From positions 62,001-126,000 of the forward strand of contig JAQMWT010000551.1 in NCBI GenBank assembly GCA_029834535.1: DNA of 64,000 nucleotides, written 5' to 3'. Of the stretch, positions 57,201-64,000 are shown piece after piece. The position numbers and the translations under genes are program-made. The first letter of the stretch is position 1; each line of letters begins with the position of its first letter. Below the pieces are notes generated by a model, which saw nothing but the letters and a program-made list of their open reading frames with translations, was not told the DNA's origin and made no database searches. Source of the stretch: Chrysophaeum taylorii (lineage: Eukaryota > Sar > Pelagophyceae > Pelagomonadales > Pelagomonadaceae).

Positions 57201-58331
57201 CTTGACTCTCTCGGCAGCTCGACGCAGGGCGATCATGGGGGCTTGGGCGCTCACTGTGGACTGCTGTGCCGATTGATTCTCACAATCTGTAGATGGGTGT
57301 GCCGATTTCGTGCCAGCGTCGACTTCACCTGCGAGGGTGGTGTCTTCCTTTTCGTGTGTCGGCGGCTCAATAACCAAGATCGAGTTTGCGCAATAAGGAG
57401 CGCAGTACAGCTTGCCCGCGCACGCCGCGATGCCCAAACACCTGCTATTGCCTTTTACGCCGCAGTCGATCAGACGCGTGGCATCCGCGTTCGAGGGATC
57501 GATGACCAGAATCGAATTTGCATTATAAGGCGCACAGTACAGCTTGCCCGCGCACGCCGCGATGCCCCACACCTTGCCATTGCCTTTTAAGCCGCAGTCG
57601 ATAAGACGCGTGGCATCCGCGTTCGAGGGATCGATCACCAGAATCGAATCCGCGTTACTAGGCGCACAGTACAGCTTGCCCGCGCACGCCGCGATGCTCA
57701 ACCACTTGCCATTGCCTTTTAAGCCGCAGTCTATAAGACGCGTGGCATCCGCGTTCGAGGGATCGATCACCAGAATCGAATTTGCGTCACAAGGCGCACA
57801 GTACAGCTTGCCCGCGCACGCCGCGATGCTCAGCCACTTGCCATTGCCTTTTACGCCGCAGTCGATAAGACGCGTGGCATCCGCGTTCGAGGGATCGATC
57901 ACCAGAATCGAATTTGCATTAAAAGGCGCACAGTACAGCTTGCCCGCGCACGCCGCGATGCTCAACCACTTGCGATTGCCTCCTAAGCCGCAGTCGATAA
58001 GACGCGTGGCATCTTTGTTCGAGGGATCGATCACCAGAATCGAATCCGCGTTACGAGGCGCACAGTACAGCTTGCCCGCGCACGCCGCGATGCCCCACAC
58101 CTTGCCATTGCCTTTTAAGCCGCAGTCGATAAGACGCGTGGCATCCGCGTTCGAGGGATCGATCACCAGAATCGAATTTGCATCAAAAGGCGCACAGTAC
58201 AGCTTGCCCTCACACTCCGCGATGCCAGCCCACTTGTAATAACAACCTGGGCAGTCAACGCGGATGGTACGAATAGCGCAGGTTTTTTCCGCGTCGTCGT
58301 CTCGAGGGGTCGCCGCGTCATTCGACAGCAT
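54288..58331 (-). CDS. Propeller-like repeats + coiled coil + protein kinase + RING/IBR fusion
   Basis: 1347 residues, one exon, ATG 58331. Residues about 20-330: seven 44-residue repeats of the type LYCAPxxANSILVIDPSN followed by ATRLIDCG and IAACAGK, probably a seven-bladed beta-propeller. About 390-760: charged coiled coils. About 800-1070: protein kinase with VLKQF (ATP lysine about 812), HGDVKLDNVLV (HRD becomes HGD), VLSDFDMS (DFG becomes DFD) and GTPGYVAPE. About 1085-1300: RING-like CVVCGDDD...CPNSHFACDECLAGH, then CPRCGAAF and CHRAGCGCGFCAYCLADC...HVRNC, like an RBR/IBR tail. Likely role: repeat-mediated recognition linked to phosphorylation and ubiquitin transfer. The altered DFG makes kinase activity uncertain. 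A Helitron-like copy sits 45 bp upstream of the ATG. Confidence 0.85.
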   Translation of the reverse strand: MLSNDAATPRDDDAEKTCAIRTIRVDCPGCYYKWAGIAECEGKLYCAPFDANSILVIDPSNADATRLIDCGLKGNGKVWGIAACAGKLYCAPRNADSILVIDPSNKDATRLIDCGLGGNRKWLSIAACAGKLYCAPFNANSILVIDPSNADATRLIDCGVKGNGKWLSIAACAGKLYCAPCDANSILVIDPSNADATRLIDCGLKGNGKWLSIAACAGKLYCAPSNADSILVIDPSNADATRLIDCGLKGNGKVWGIAACAGKLYCAPYNANSILVIDPSNADATRLIDCGVKGNSRCLGIAACAGKLYCAPYCANSILVIEPPTHEKEDTTLAGEVDAGTKSAHPSTDCENQSAQQSTVSAQAPMIALRRAAERVKGARTESNTSSARGSDYDERRLLEPVRTIMAHFYSACSSDARVMSAVEFESLEKFEQLRRKAEVERGGLKEAQGLINAALSSDGESAKRLDSLVERRNKARAAYVRALNALQNGYSSSDLSRERVALEREVQFLEASLISLGEIQTDFQAAARVAQPELPSLEPGSTSAAQAVRAFELWERETDPRTVTDVTDDTLADAWCKLRDVAETQGANEACDAWEVAHREALEAADREQEYWSSRPHPLSLLPVDTIRTAVTSRLDACKSMREDQLNRARDRVREARRTVDEIHAAEIIAERGDKPWREAKERLKIAKKTLRNSQHQLEDAGDEDEETSGDVESLRERVRVARRELHRAQRATEDEVSKLAALVKDYYPELAIVLKAPLKTVVTLSPALQSVVRQGRNPQDYERIPWPEHSEPPTSRHITMAYLYDGQACVLKQFHLRNSSERRALEREVETLVALSHPNVAKLECVFFVENQEVGDAQAFIQSPLYRGGTLRQWLARPENAIAERMMESAVSQWGTLRFFKPEHRHVATAHVRGLRQLLGALSYIHAKGVIHGDVKLDNVLVDVVDKTWTVVLSDFDMSRTELDGGSTAMTTRAGGGTPGYVAPEVRAGERSTAASDIFSFGKCAAVALAVDDGTAQRVLGGEAADLVREATRVCGNDTLAAVLCACLAVAVKRPSASALEASPLFAASEKILNDQASAEKVALRTCVVCGDDDVVVVGGVECPNSHFACDECLAGHVRANTDAESLRTFETRAGRVQCVGVGCDECYTDAAVASHVPQHVFATYFAAKQRLVEQRIAADLEAGFDRRVEAEARRISALSEAEKRAREMRNHVVERILTLACPRCGAAFAEALDGARGFDGCFALKCHRAGCGCGFCAYCLADCGADAHQHVRNCAHGQGLFPARARETFERAQRARRDRDLRAFLLQTLADDEARAVLISGLERELRDLGLDPQVYLQVETRRK
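57365..58240 (-). repeat. Tandem 132-bp coding repeats (propeller blades)
   Basis: Seven units of 132 bp (44 codons), highly alike at the DNA level, each with GCACAGTACAGCTTGCCC and GGCATCCGCGTTCGAGGG on the plus strand. The first and last units are more diverged. Such nucleotide-level identity implies recent expansion or ongoing homogenisation. Confidence 0.9.
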
Positions 58332-58375
58332 CGTTTGTTTTTGCCGCAAAAAGACACTGCCCGCCCCCCCGCACG

Positions 58376-59452
58376 TCCTAACTACTAATCGACAGATGTT
58401 TGTCTGTTTGTTTGTTTGTCTGTCTGTCTGTCTGTCTGTTTGTCCCTCGATTTAGGGTAAGGATCAGATAGGCGCGAGAGTAAGGATCAGGTAGGCGCGA
58501 GAGCCAGACAGTGATCCTCCAAGCCGTCTACGGCGACCTCGCAGACTATTTCCACGACCCGCGGCGGCTCTTTCAGCGCGCCATTCTCACGCCCCGTCGA
58601 AACGATGTTGTCGATGCTGACAACGCGCGTATGACCGCGGCCTTTTTTTCCCGGAGACGAGGCGTTGGAGTTCTTTTCGGCTGACTATGCTGGGTCGGAA
58701 GACGACGCCTCGCTCTTTACAGTCGAGTTTTCAACTCCCTGACAACCAACGGCATGCTGACTTTGATCGCGAGCTTAAAGTCTTCGCAACCTCGACCCGT
58801 CGCACGGCGACTGCAACGGTACCAGATACATCATCGATAGTGTCGTGTCACCGAGGCTCCTCCAACCTATATCCCTCAAGCCCCACCGACGCCAAACGAT
58901 CAACAAGAGCCAGAGGCAGACGCCCCGCAAGGTCGGCGTCCTCTTGCCCAAGCCCGTCTTCTGCCACGTCCAGCTCTACGTGGCTCTCTGTCGATCGGCA
59001 ACCCCGAGGATATCCTCTTCTGAGTCGACGACTCCACCCTACCCCACACGTGCTGCGCAATACCGATAAGCCCCCTCCCGGCGTCTACACGCGCACTAAC
59101 TTACGGTAGGTGAACTTACTGGGACCAGGTGAACTTACTGGGGTTTGAGATTGGGACTATGTGAACTTAGTGACCAGGTGAACTTACTGGGACCAAGTGA
59201 ACTTACTGGGGTTTTTAGAGTGAACGCAAAGGCTAGCGGCGTGTACGGATCAAAGCAGCTTCGATTGGCGGAGGTGAGAGCGACGAGCTCGAAGGAGAGT
59301 GGGGTGAGTGGATGTGAGCACGAGTGGGCTTACGCCGAACTTACTGGGGTTAGAGATTGGGACTAGGTGAACTTACTGGGACCAGGTGAACTTACTGGGG
59401 TTAGAGATTGGGACCAGGTGAACTTACTGGCGAACTTACTGGCCTGCACTTG
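58376..59452 (+). mobile_element. Helitron-like element, copy 4
   Basis: Starts TCCTAACTACTAATCG and ends CCTGCACTTG then T. It has the TTTG/TCTG leader, VYGDLADYFHDPRR, AILTPRRNDVVDADN, SQRQTPRKVGVLLPKPVF, QLYVALCR and the GTGAACTTACTGG array. Very close to copy 3 in sequence (shared SQRQTPRKV and SSESTTPPYPTRAAQYR variants). Its 3' end faces that of the inverted copy 53 bp away. Confidence 0.82.
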
Positions 59453-59505
59453 TCGAATTTTAAGTACAAGACAACAAAACCGGATCATACATAAATAAAT
59501 AAATA

Positions 59506-60814
59506 CAAGTGCAGGCCAGTAAGTTCACCTAGTCCCAATCTCTAACCCCAGTAAGTTCACCTGGTCCCAGTAAGTTCACCTGGTCAGTGAGTTCACCTAG
59601 TCCAAATCTCTAACCCCAGTAAGTTCCGCGTAAGCCCGCTCGTGCTCACACCACTCCTTCGAGCTCGTCGCTGTCGCCTCCGCCAATCTAAGCTGCTTCG
59701 ATCCGCACACGCCGCTAACCTTTGAGTTTAATCTTAAACCCCCAGTAAGCTCACCTGGTCCCAGTAAGTTCACCTGGTCACTATATTCACCTAGTCCCAA
59801 TCTCAAACCCCAGTAAGTTCACCTGGTCCCAGTAAGTTCACCTACAGTGCGCGTGTAGACGCCGGGAGGGGGCTTATCGGTATTGCGCAGCACGTGTGGG
59901 GTAGGGTGGAGTCGTCGACTCAGAAGAGCATATTCTCGGGGTTGCCGATCGACAGAGAGCCACGTAGAGCTGGACGTGACAGAAGACGGGCTTGTGGGCA
60001 AGAGGACGCCGACCTCGCGGGGCGTCTGGCCCTGGCTCTTGTTGATCGTTTGGCGTCGGCGGGCCTTAAGGGATACAGGTTGGAGGAGCCTCGGTGACAA
60101 CGACACGATCGATCATGTATCTGGTTCCGTTGCAGTGGCCGCGCGACGGGTCGAGGTTGCGAAGACTTTAAGCTCGCGATCAAAGTCAGCATTCCGTTGG
60201 TTGTCAGGGAGTTGAAAACTCGACTGTAAAGAGCGAGGCGTGGGCTTCCGACCCAACCTAGTCGGCCGAAAAGAACTCCGACGCCTCGTCTTCGGGAAAA
60301 AAAGGCCGCGGTCATGCGCGCGTTGTCAGCATCGACAACATCGTTTCGACGGGGGGTGAGAATGGCGCGCTGGCTAAAAGAGCCGCCGCGGGTCGTGGAA
60401 ATAGTCTGCGAGGTCGCCGTAGACGGCTTGGAGGATCACTGTCTGGCTCGCGGGCCTATATGATCCTTACCCTAAATCGAGGGACAAACGCACATACGAT
60501 CCCAGCACTGGCAGCAGGACGTCACCCTTCGTCGTCGCACATACGTCTGGCGGCAGCATGCGTACGACCTACCAAGGCGGGGCCCGTCCTCTCTTCGCCT
60601 GCCCCACGCCTCGGCGATGACCCCGACTAGGTCCCGCGTACTTATCTCTGCCCGTCAGGCACATCCCTCATACCCCACAAACAAACCCACCCACAACCTT
60701 CATGCTCCCCACCCACGCACACCCCCCTCTTACAACAGTCGACATTTAAAGACAGACAAAGAAACAAAGAAACCGACAGAGAGAGAAACATGTGTCGACG
60801 ATTAGTAGTAAGGA
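59506..60814 (-). mobile_element. Helitron-like element, copy 5 (inverted)
   Basis: On the minus strand it starts TCCTTACTACTAATCG at 60814 and ends CCTGCACTTG at 59506 followed by T. It includes ILQAVYGDLADYF-like DNA, NSLTTNGM, INKSQGQTPREVGVLLP and the GTGAACTTACTGG array. The leader is interrupted by the dispersed fragment at about 60494-60765. The 5' end is 40 bp beyond the exportin-6 stop codon. Confidence 0.8.
60494..60765 (+). repeat. Mobile-element fragment nested in Helitron-like copy 5
   Basis: Plus-strand GATCCCAGCA...CAGGACGTCACCC, GCATGCGTACGACC, CGGCGATGACCCCGACTAGG, a C-rich tail, then GTCGACATTTAAAGACAGACA. Same fragment as at 36660-36896, but antisense to its host element, where copy 3 carries it in sense. 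Confidence 0.7.
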
Positions 60815-60854
60815 AATAAATAGAAATAAATCCCCGGGCCGGAGGGGTATATAT

Positions 60855-63800
60855 TTATATTTGTAGGGGGGTCGTGGTGTTGATCGCCTGGTAGTGGTCG
60901 AGGTCGGCGATGGCGTCGGCGAGGGAGGGGAGGAAGAGGTGGGGGTCGGTGGGGAAGTGGGCGAGGATGGAGTGGCGCTGGTCGTGGGTGAGGTTGGGGA
61001 GCGCGGCGAGCTTGTGGGGGAGCCAGGTGGAGAAGAAGAAGGCGGGGTCGATGAGGTGCTGGAGGGTGGCGGCGAGGTCGTCTTTGAGGGAGTCGTGGCG
61101 GCGGTCGAGGAGGGCGTCGAAGAGGGCGTCGGCGAGGGGGGCGCGCCAGCGTTGGTGAAAGGGGGGAAAGTCGTAGAGGCGGTGTTTGGCGTGGGCGTCG
61201 TGGAGGGCGAGGATCGCGGCGCGGACGCAGGTCGCGGGGAGGTCGAGGCCGCGGACGGCGGCGGCGAGGAGGTCGCAGATGGCGTCGAAGAAGTGGGTTG
61301 CGCGGTCGTCGCGGCACTCGGTCTTGCGGGACGATGGCTTGACGAAGGCGGCCCACTGGTCGACGAGGAGGCGTTTGGCGAGTTGGACGAGCGCGGGGAA
61401 GAGGTCGGCCTTCAAGTCGGCGTCGGCCGCGAGGGGCGCGACGTGGCGGGCGATGAGGTCGCAGGCGTCGGGGACGACCTGGGAGCGTTTTGCGGAGGCC
61501 TCGTTGTCGGCCGCGACGGCCGCGAGGATCTGGCAGGCGGCCTTGAGGAGGTAGAGGGCGGCGGCGCGCGGCGGGCGCGATCCCGAGACCCTGCGGTCGA
61601 CCGACACGGCCGGGTTGGCGAGGTCGAAGGCGGCGAGCAGAGCCCTGACGGAATCCAAAGCGACCGCGCCGGCCTTGTCGTGGCCGAGGGCGCGGGATGC
61701 CGCGATGAGGAGGTCGACGATGGCCGCGGCGGCCGCGAGGTGAGGCGCGCGGGCCGAAGCGGCCGCGCGCGCGAGGCGAGGGTCGCCCGAGGCCGTCGCC
61801 GGCCTGAGGGCGCGGGCCGCGCAATAGGCGAGGAGGGATGGGGTTGTCCGGAGGGCGCGGCGCGTCGGGGAGGCGTCGCCGTTGCGGAAAAAGGCGGTCG
61901 CGATCGCGCCTCGCGCGGCGCCGTCCTTGGCGAATCCAGCGCAGAGCGCGGCGAGCGATCGGGCCGCGCGAGAGACGGCTTCGAGGGTCGTCGGGTCGAC
62001 GACGTCGTCTCTTTTGGCGTCCCCCGAAAACGAAAGGGGCGTGCCGATACGCTCGATGCCCCGCGCGGCCGCCTCGAGGGGGGCGGCGAGGGGCGCGACC
62101 AGCGCCTCGAACCGGTCGGGGCTCGATATCGAGACGCAGGCCGCGGCGCGGTAGACGAGAGCGCGGCAGCGCGGCGGCGACGTGGCCGTGGCTGCCCAGG
62201 CGTCGAAGTTAGATAAATGGTGGCCCGCCCCGGTCTTGGCGAGCGCGAGGACGAGCCAGGCGGCGCCGCGCTGGACGGGTTCGGGCCGATTCGAGGCGTC
62301 CAGCGCCAACGCGGCAACGTCGAGCGCGCCGCCGACGATCGCGTCGTCGGGGGCGCGCCAGGCGAGGGCGGGGACGAGTTCGCGGAGCGCGTCGAGGGCG
62401 GCGGCCTCGAGGTTTGCGAAGGCCCCGCGCTGCTGCGTGCCGCGTTGCTCCCTCAGAATAGCCCTCGCGGCCTCGACGGCTACGGTCGCGGCTCTCGCGA
62501 GCGTCGCCTCGGGCGCGTTCGCGCCCGCCGCCGCGAGCGCGTACAGGAGGGTCGCCGCGTCCACCGCTGCCTGCTTGTCTTGATTCCGAAAGGCGCGCGT
62601 CAGGGTGGCCTCGAGGTCTCCCAGGGCCGCCACGGCGATCTTGTCGGCGACGTAGGTCCCGAACGGGCCGCGCGCCGCGGCCGCGATCAGCTCGATCGAC
62701 TCGGTCAACAGCAGCCGGAGCTCGTCGTCTCCGAGAGCCCGCGGATCCGGCTCGCCCCCCGCCAAGTTGAGAATCAGGTCCTCGATGTCGCCGGGTTCGT
62801 CGTCTTCCTCGGGATGATGATGATGATGATGATGGCGAACACTCTTCAAAAAACAAAAATCGGACGCGTCGTCTTCGTCCAACGCGTCAAGAGCGCTCGC
62901 GTTCGACGCGAAGAGGAGACGCGTCTTGAGGAGCGTCTCCAGGACCCCCGCGAGACCCTCCCCCGTGGCAGCGGCGAGGTGATGGAGCCCGTTCTCCGAC
63001 ACGAAGCCGACCACCGTCTCCCAGGGCCTCAGCGTTCGTCGCAGCGAGCCCGCCGCGTTGACCGCTCTCGAGAAAGTGAGCGACGCTATCAACGAGAGCA
63101 AGTCCCCGACGGGAAAGGACGAGGAGGCCACCACGCGCGGGAGGTGCTGTTCCACAAAGGTCGCCACCAGCTCGCACACCATCCCCACCAACTCCTGCGT
63201 TTCGTCGTCGTCCTCCGAATCCGAAGAGTCGAGCACCGAGGTCACCGCGCGAAGCAAACTCAAGACGCGACCTCCCGTCTCCATCACGAGCTGCGCCATG
63301 TCCGGGGGGACCAGCCTCTTCGCCAGCACGGCGTCGAGCGCCCGCACCGCCCCGATCGCAGTCCTCTTGTTCTGGAGGAGGTCGCGCTCGACGATCCGGA
63401 AGAGCGTTTCGAGCAGTCGAGGACTCGCGTGATCCGCCGCGAGCGGCGCCCAACCCACGAGCGTCGCGAGGCACCGCAACAAAGCACGAGCCTCGCCGTG
63501 GGGCCTCTTCAGGACCTCCGTCACGAGACCCACGAGCTGCGGCACGTGCTGGCCCACCAAGTTCCGGAGTTCGCGTTGCCGCGACGCTGTGATGCCGCGT
63601 CTGTTCGTCGGCAAAAGAAATTCCTCGGCGCACAGCGCCAAGAGCTCCGCCCCCAGAGCCGCCGTCCCGGGATCCGGCGCGAGCGCGGCCGCGCAGATCT
63701 CGTCCAGGAACTCGGGCATTTCCTGGGGCCACGCCGCCTTCCCGATATCGACGTACACCTTACAGAGCCTGGTCCGCACGGCCGCCGGCGTGGCGACCGC

Positions 63801-64000
63801 GCCCCTGGCCGCCGACAGAAGCGCCGACGCGCTCTGGTCCTCGACGGGCGCGAACAGCGCGAGCCGGACCATCCGCCGACCCTCGCCGTCCAGAAACCCC
63901 ACCGCCTCCTCCAACGCGGAGGCGGCAAAGTACGCCAAGTACATGGCTTCGCCGCCCTGCGACCCCAAATCCCGCGCCTGGGACACCCATTCCAACGCGT
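60855..64000 (-). CDS. XPO6: Exportin-6-like nuclear export receptor (5' end beyond window)
   Basis: 1046+ residues, open through the window edge, so the N-terminal importin-beta domain is missing. Exportin-6 is a RanGTP-dependent HEAT-repeat carrier that exports profilin-actin. Family matches: KVYVDIGKAAWPQEMPEFLD (as VIVDIGRQDWP in animal XPO6), EEFLLPTNRRGITASRQREL (as 'EEL.CPREDLS.ARKEEL'), FVEQHLPRV and, near the end, DPAFFFSTWLPHKLAALPNL and HLFLPSLADAIADLDHYQ (as 'DFDGFFAAFLPEFL...F...V..LVNDLRYY'). A (CAT)n-encoded His run is at about 62812-62836. Alanine-rich HEAT helices fill the rest. No intron is evident. The stop at 60855 lies 40 bp from a Helitron-like copy. Confidence 0.85.
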   Translation of the reverse strand, partial: ALEWVSQARDLGSQGGEAMYLAYFAASALEEAVGFLDGEGRRMVRLALFAPVEDQSASALLSAARGAVATPAAVRTRLCKVYVDIGKAAWPQEMPEFLDEICAAALAPDPGTAALGAELLALCAEEFLLPTNRRGITASRQRELRNLVGQHVPQLVGLVTEVLKRPHGEARALLRCLATLVGWAPLAADHASPRLLETLFRIVERDLLQNKRTAIGAVRALDAVLAKRLVPPDMAQLVMETGGRVLSLLRAVTSVLDSSDSEDDDETQELVGMVCELVATFVEQHLPRVVASSSFPVGDLLSLIASLTFSRAVNAAGSLRRTLRPWETVVGFVSENGLHHLAAATGEGLAGVLETLLKTRLLFASNASALDALDEDDASDFCFLKSVRHHHHHHHPEEDDEPGDIEDLILNLAGGEPDPRALGDDELRLLLTESIELIAAAARGPFGTYVADKIAVAALGDLEATLTRAFRNQDKQAAVDAATLLYALAAAGANAPEATLARAATVAVEAARAILREQRGTQQRGAFANLEAAALDALRELVPALAWRAPDDAIVGGALDVAALALDASNRPEPVQRGAAWLVLALAKTGAGHHLSNFDAWAATATSPPRCRALVYRAAACVSISSPDRFEALVAPLAAPLEAAARGIERIGTPLSFSGDAKRDDVVDPTTLEAVSRAARSLAALCAGFAKDGAARGAIATAFFRNGDASPTRRALRTTPSLLAYCAARALRPATASGDPRLARAAASARAPHLAAAAAIVDLLIAASRALGHDKAGAVALDSVRALLAAFDLANPAVSVDRRVSGSRPPRAAALYLLKAACQILAAVAADNEASAKRSQVVPDACDLIARHVAPLAADADLKADLFPALVQLAKRLLVDQWAAFVKPSSRKTECRDDRATHFFDAICDLLAAAVRGLDLPATCVRAAILALHDAHAKHRLYDFPPFHQRWRAPLADALFDALLDRRHDSLKDDLAATLQHLIDPAFFFSTWLPHKLAALPNLTHDQRHSILAHFPTDPHLFLPSLADAIADLDHYQAINTTTPLQI

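Noticed and set aside
57365-58240. CRISPR-like regular repeats
   Set aside because: The 132-bp units are coding and in frame in a eukaryotic gene, with no spacer structure.
58332-58349. Six extra N-terminal residues of the kinase-RBR protein
   Set aside because: They would begin at TTG; the first ATG is at 58331.
60894-62216. 440-residue plus-strand Glu/Gly/Val-rich frame
   Set aside because: Antisense of exportin-6; GC-rich codon bias leaves long opposite-strand frames open.

Overview
The window looks like nuclear DNA of a eukaryotic alga, probably a stramenopile such as a pelagophyte, with a red-lineage secondary plastid. Evidence: conserved eukaryotic genes (RUVBL2, N-myristoyltransferase, BOP1, exportin-6), short GT-AG introns of about 46-156 nt, GC-rich coding DNA, very tight gene spacing, and two proteins (bestrophin, MATE) whose N-termini are a signal peptide followed by an AF/AFAP-type plastid motif. 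The taxon is an inference; no rRNA or organelle marker is present.

Layout. 1-17.3 kb: RUVBL2 (+), plastid-type bestrophin (+), a RAP-domain/OPR-like repeat protein (-), a cupredoxin-like protein (-), then a compact minus-strand block MATE / sulfotransferase / small basic protein, with NMT divergent on the plus strand. 17.3-20.3 kb holds no gene I can recognise. 20.3-47.9 kb is a minus-strand tandem array of an unusual multidomain gene: a fatty-acyl-AMP ligase (FAAL), a linker, an acyl/peptidyl carrier domain, and a membrane C-terminus with three left-handed beta-helix modules separated by transmembrane segments, the architecture of the epsilon-poly-lysine synthetase (Pls) C-terminal half. Copy B (27206-33065) is intact: nine exons whose lengths sum to 1735 codons. 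Copy A is an internally deleted relic, copy C is split or enlarged by extra coding sequence, and copy D is a short eroded remnant. Upstream DNA with mobile-element-like reading frames was duplicated with copies A and B. 48.9-64 kb: OTU protease (-), BOP1 (+) overlapping a PhyH-type dioxygenase (+), a possible longin protein (-), a beta-propeller/coiled-coil/kinase/RING-IBR fusion (-), and exportin-6 (-, running off the right end).

Five copies of one repeat family (3478-4516, 11676-12712, 36487-37809, 58376-59452, and inverted 59506-60814) carry a decayed Pif1/Helitron helicase C-terminus. They begin TC(T/C)TAACTACTAATCG or a close variant and end in a tandem GTGAACTTACTGG array and CCTGCACTTG. 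The tandem duplication of the FAAL locus supplies a clean empty site for the 36487-37809 copy, which fixes the element ends and supports Helitron insertion between A and T without target duplication.

Best candidates for something undescribed: the eukaryotic FAAL-carrier-Pls-like membrane synthetase array, and the propeller-kinase-RBR fusion protein.
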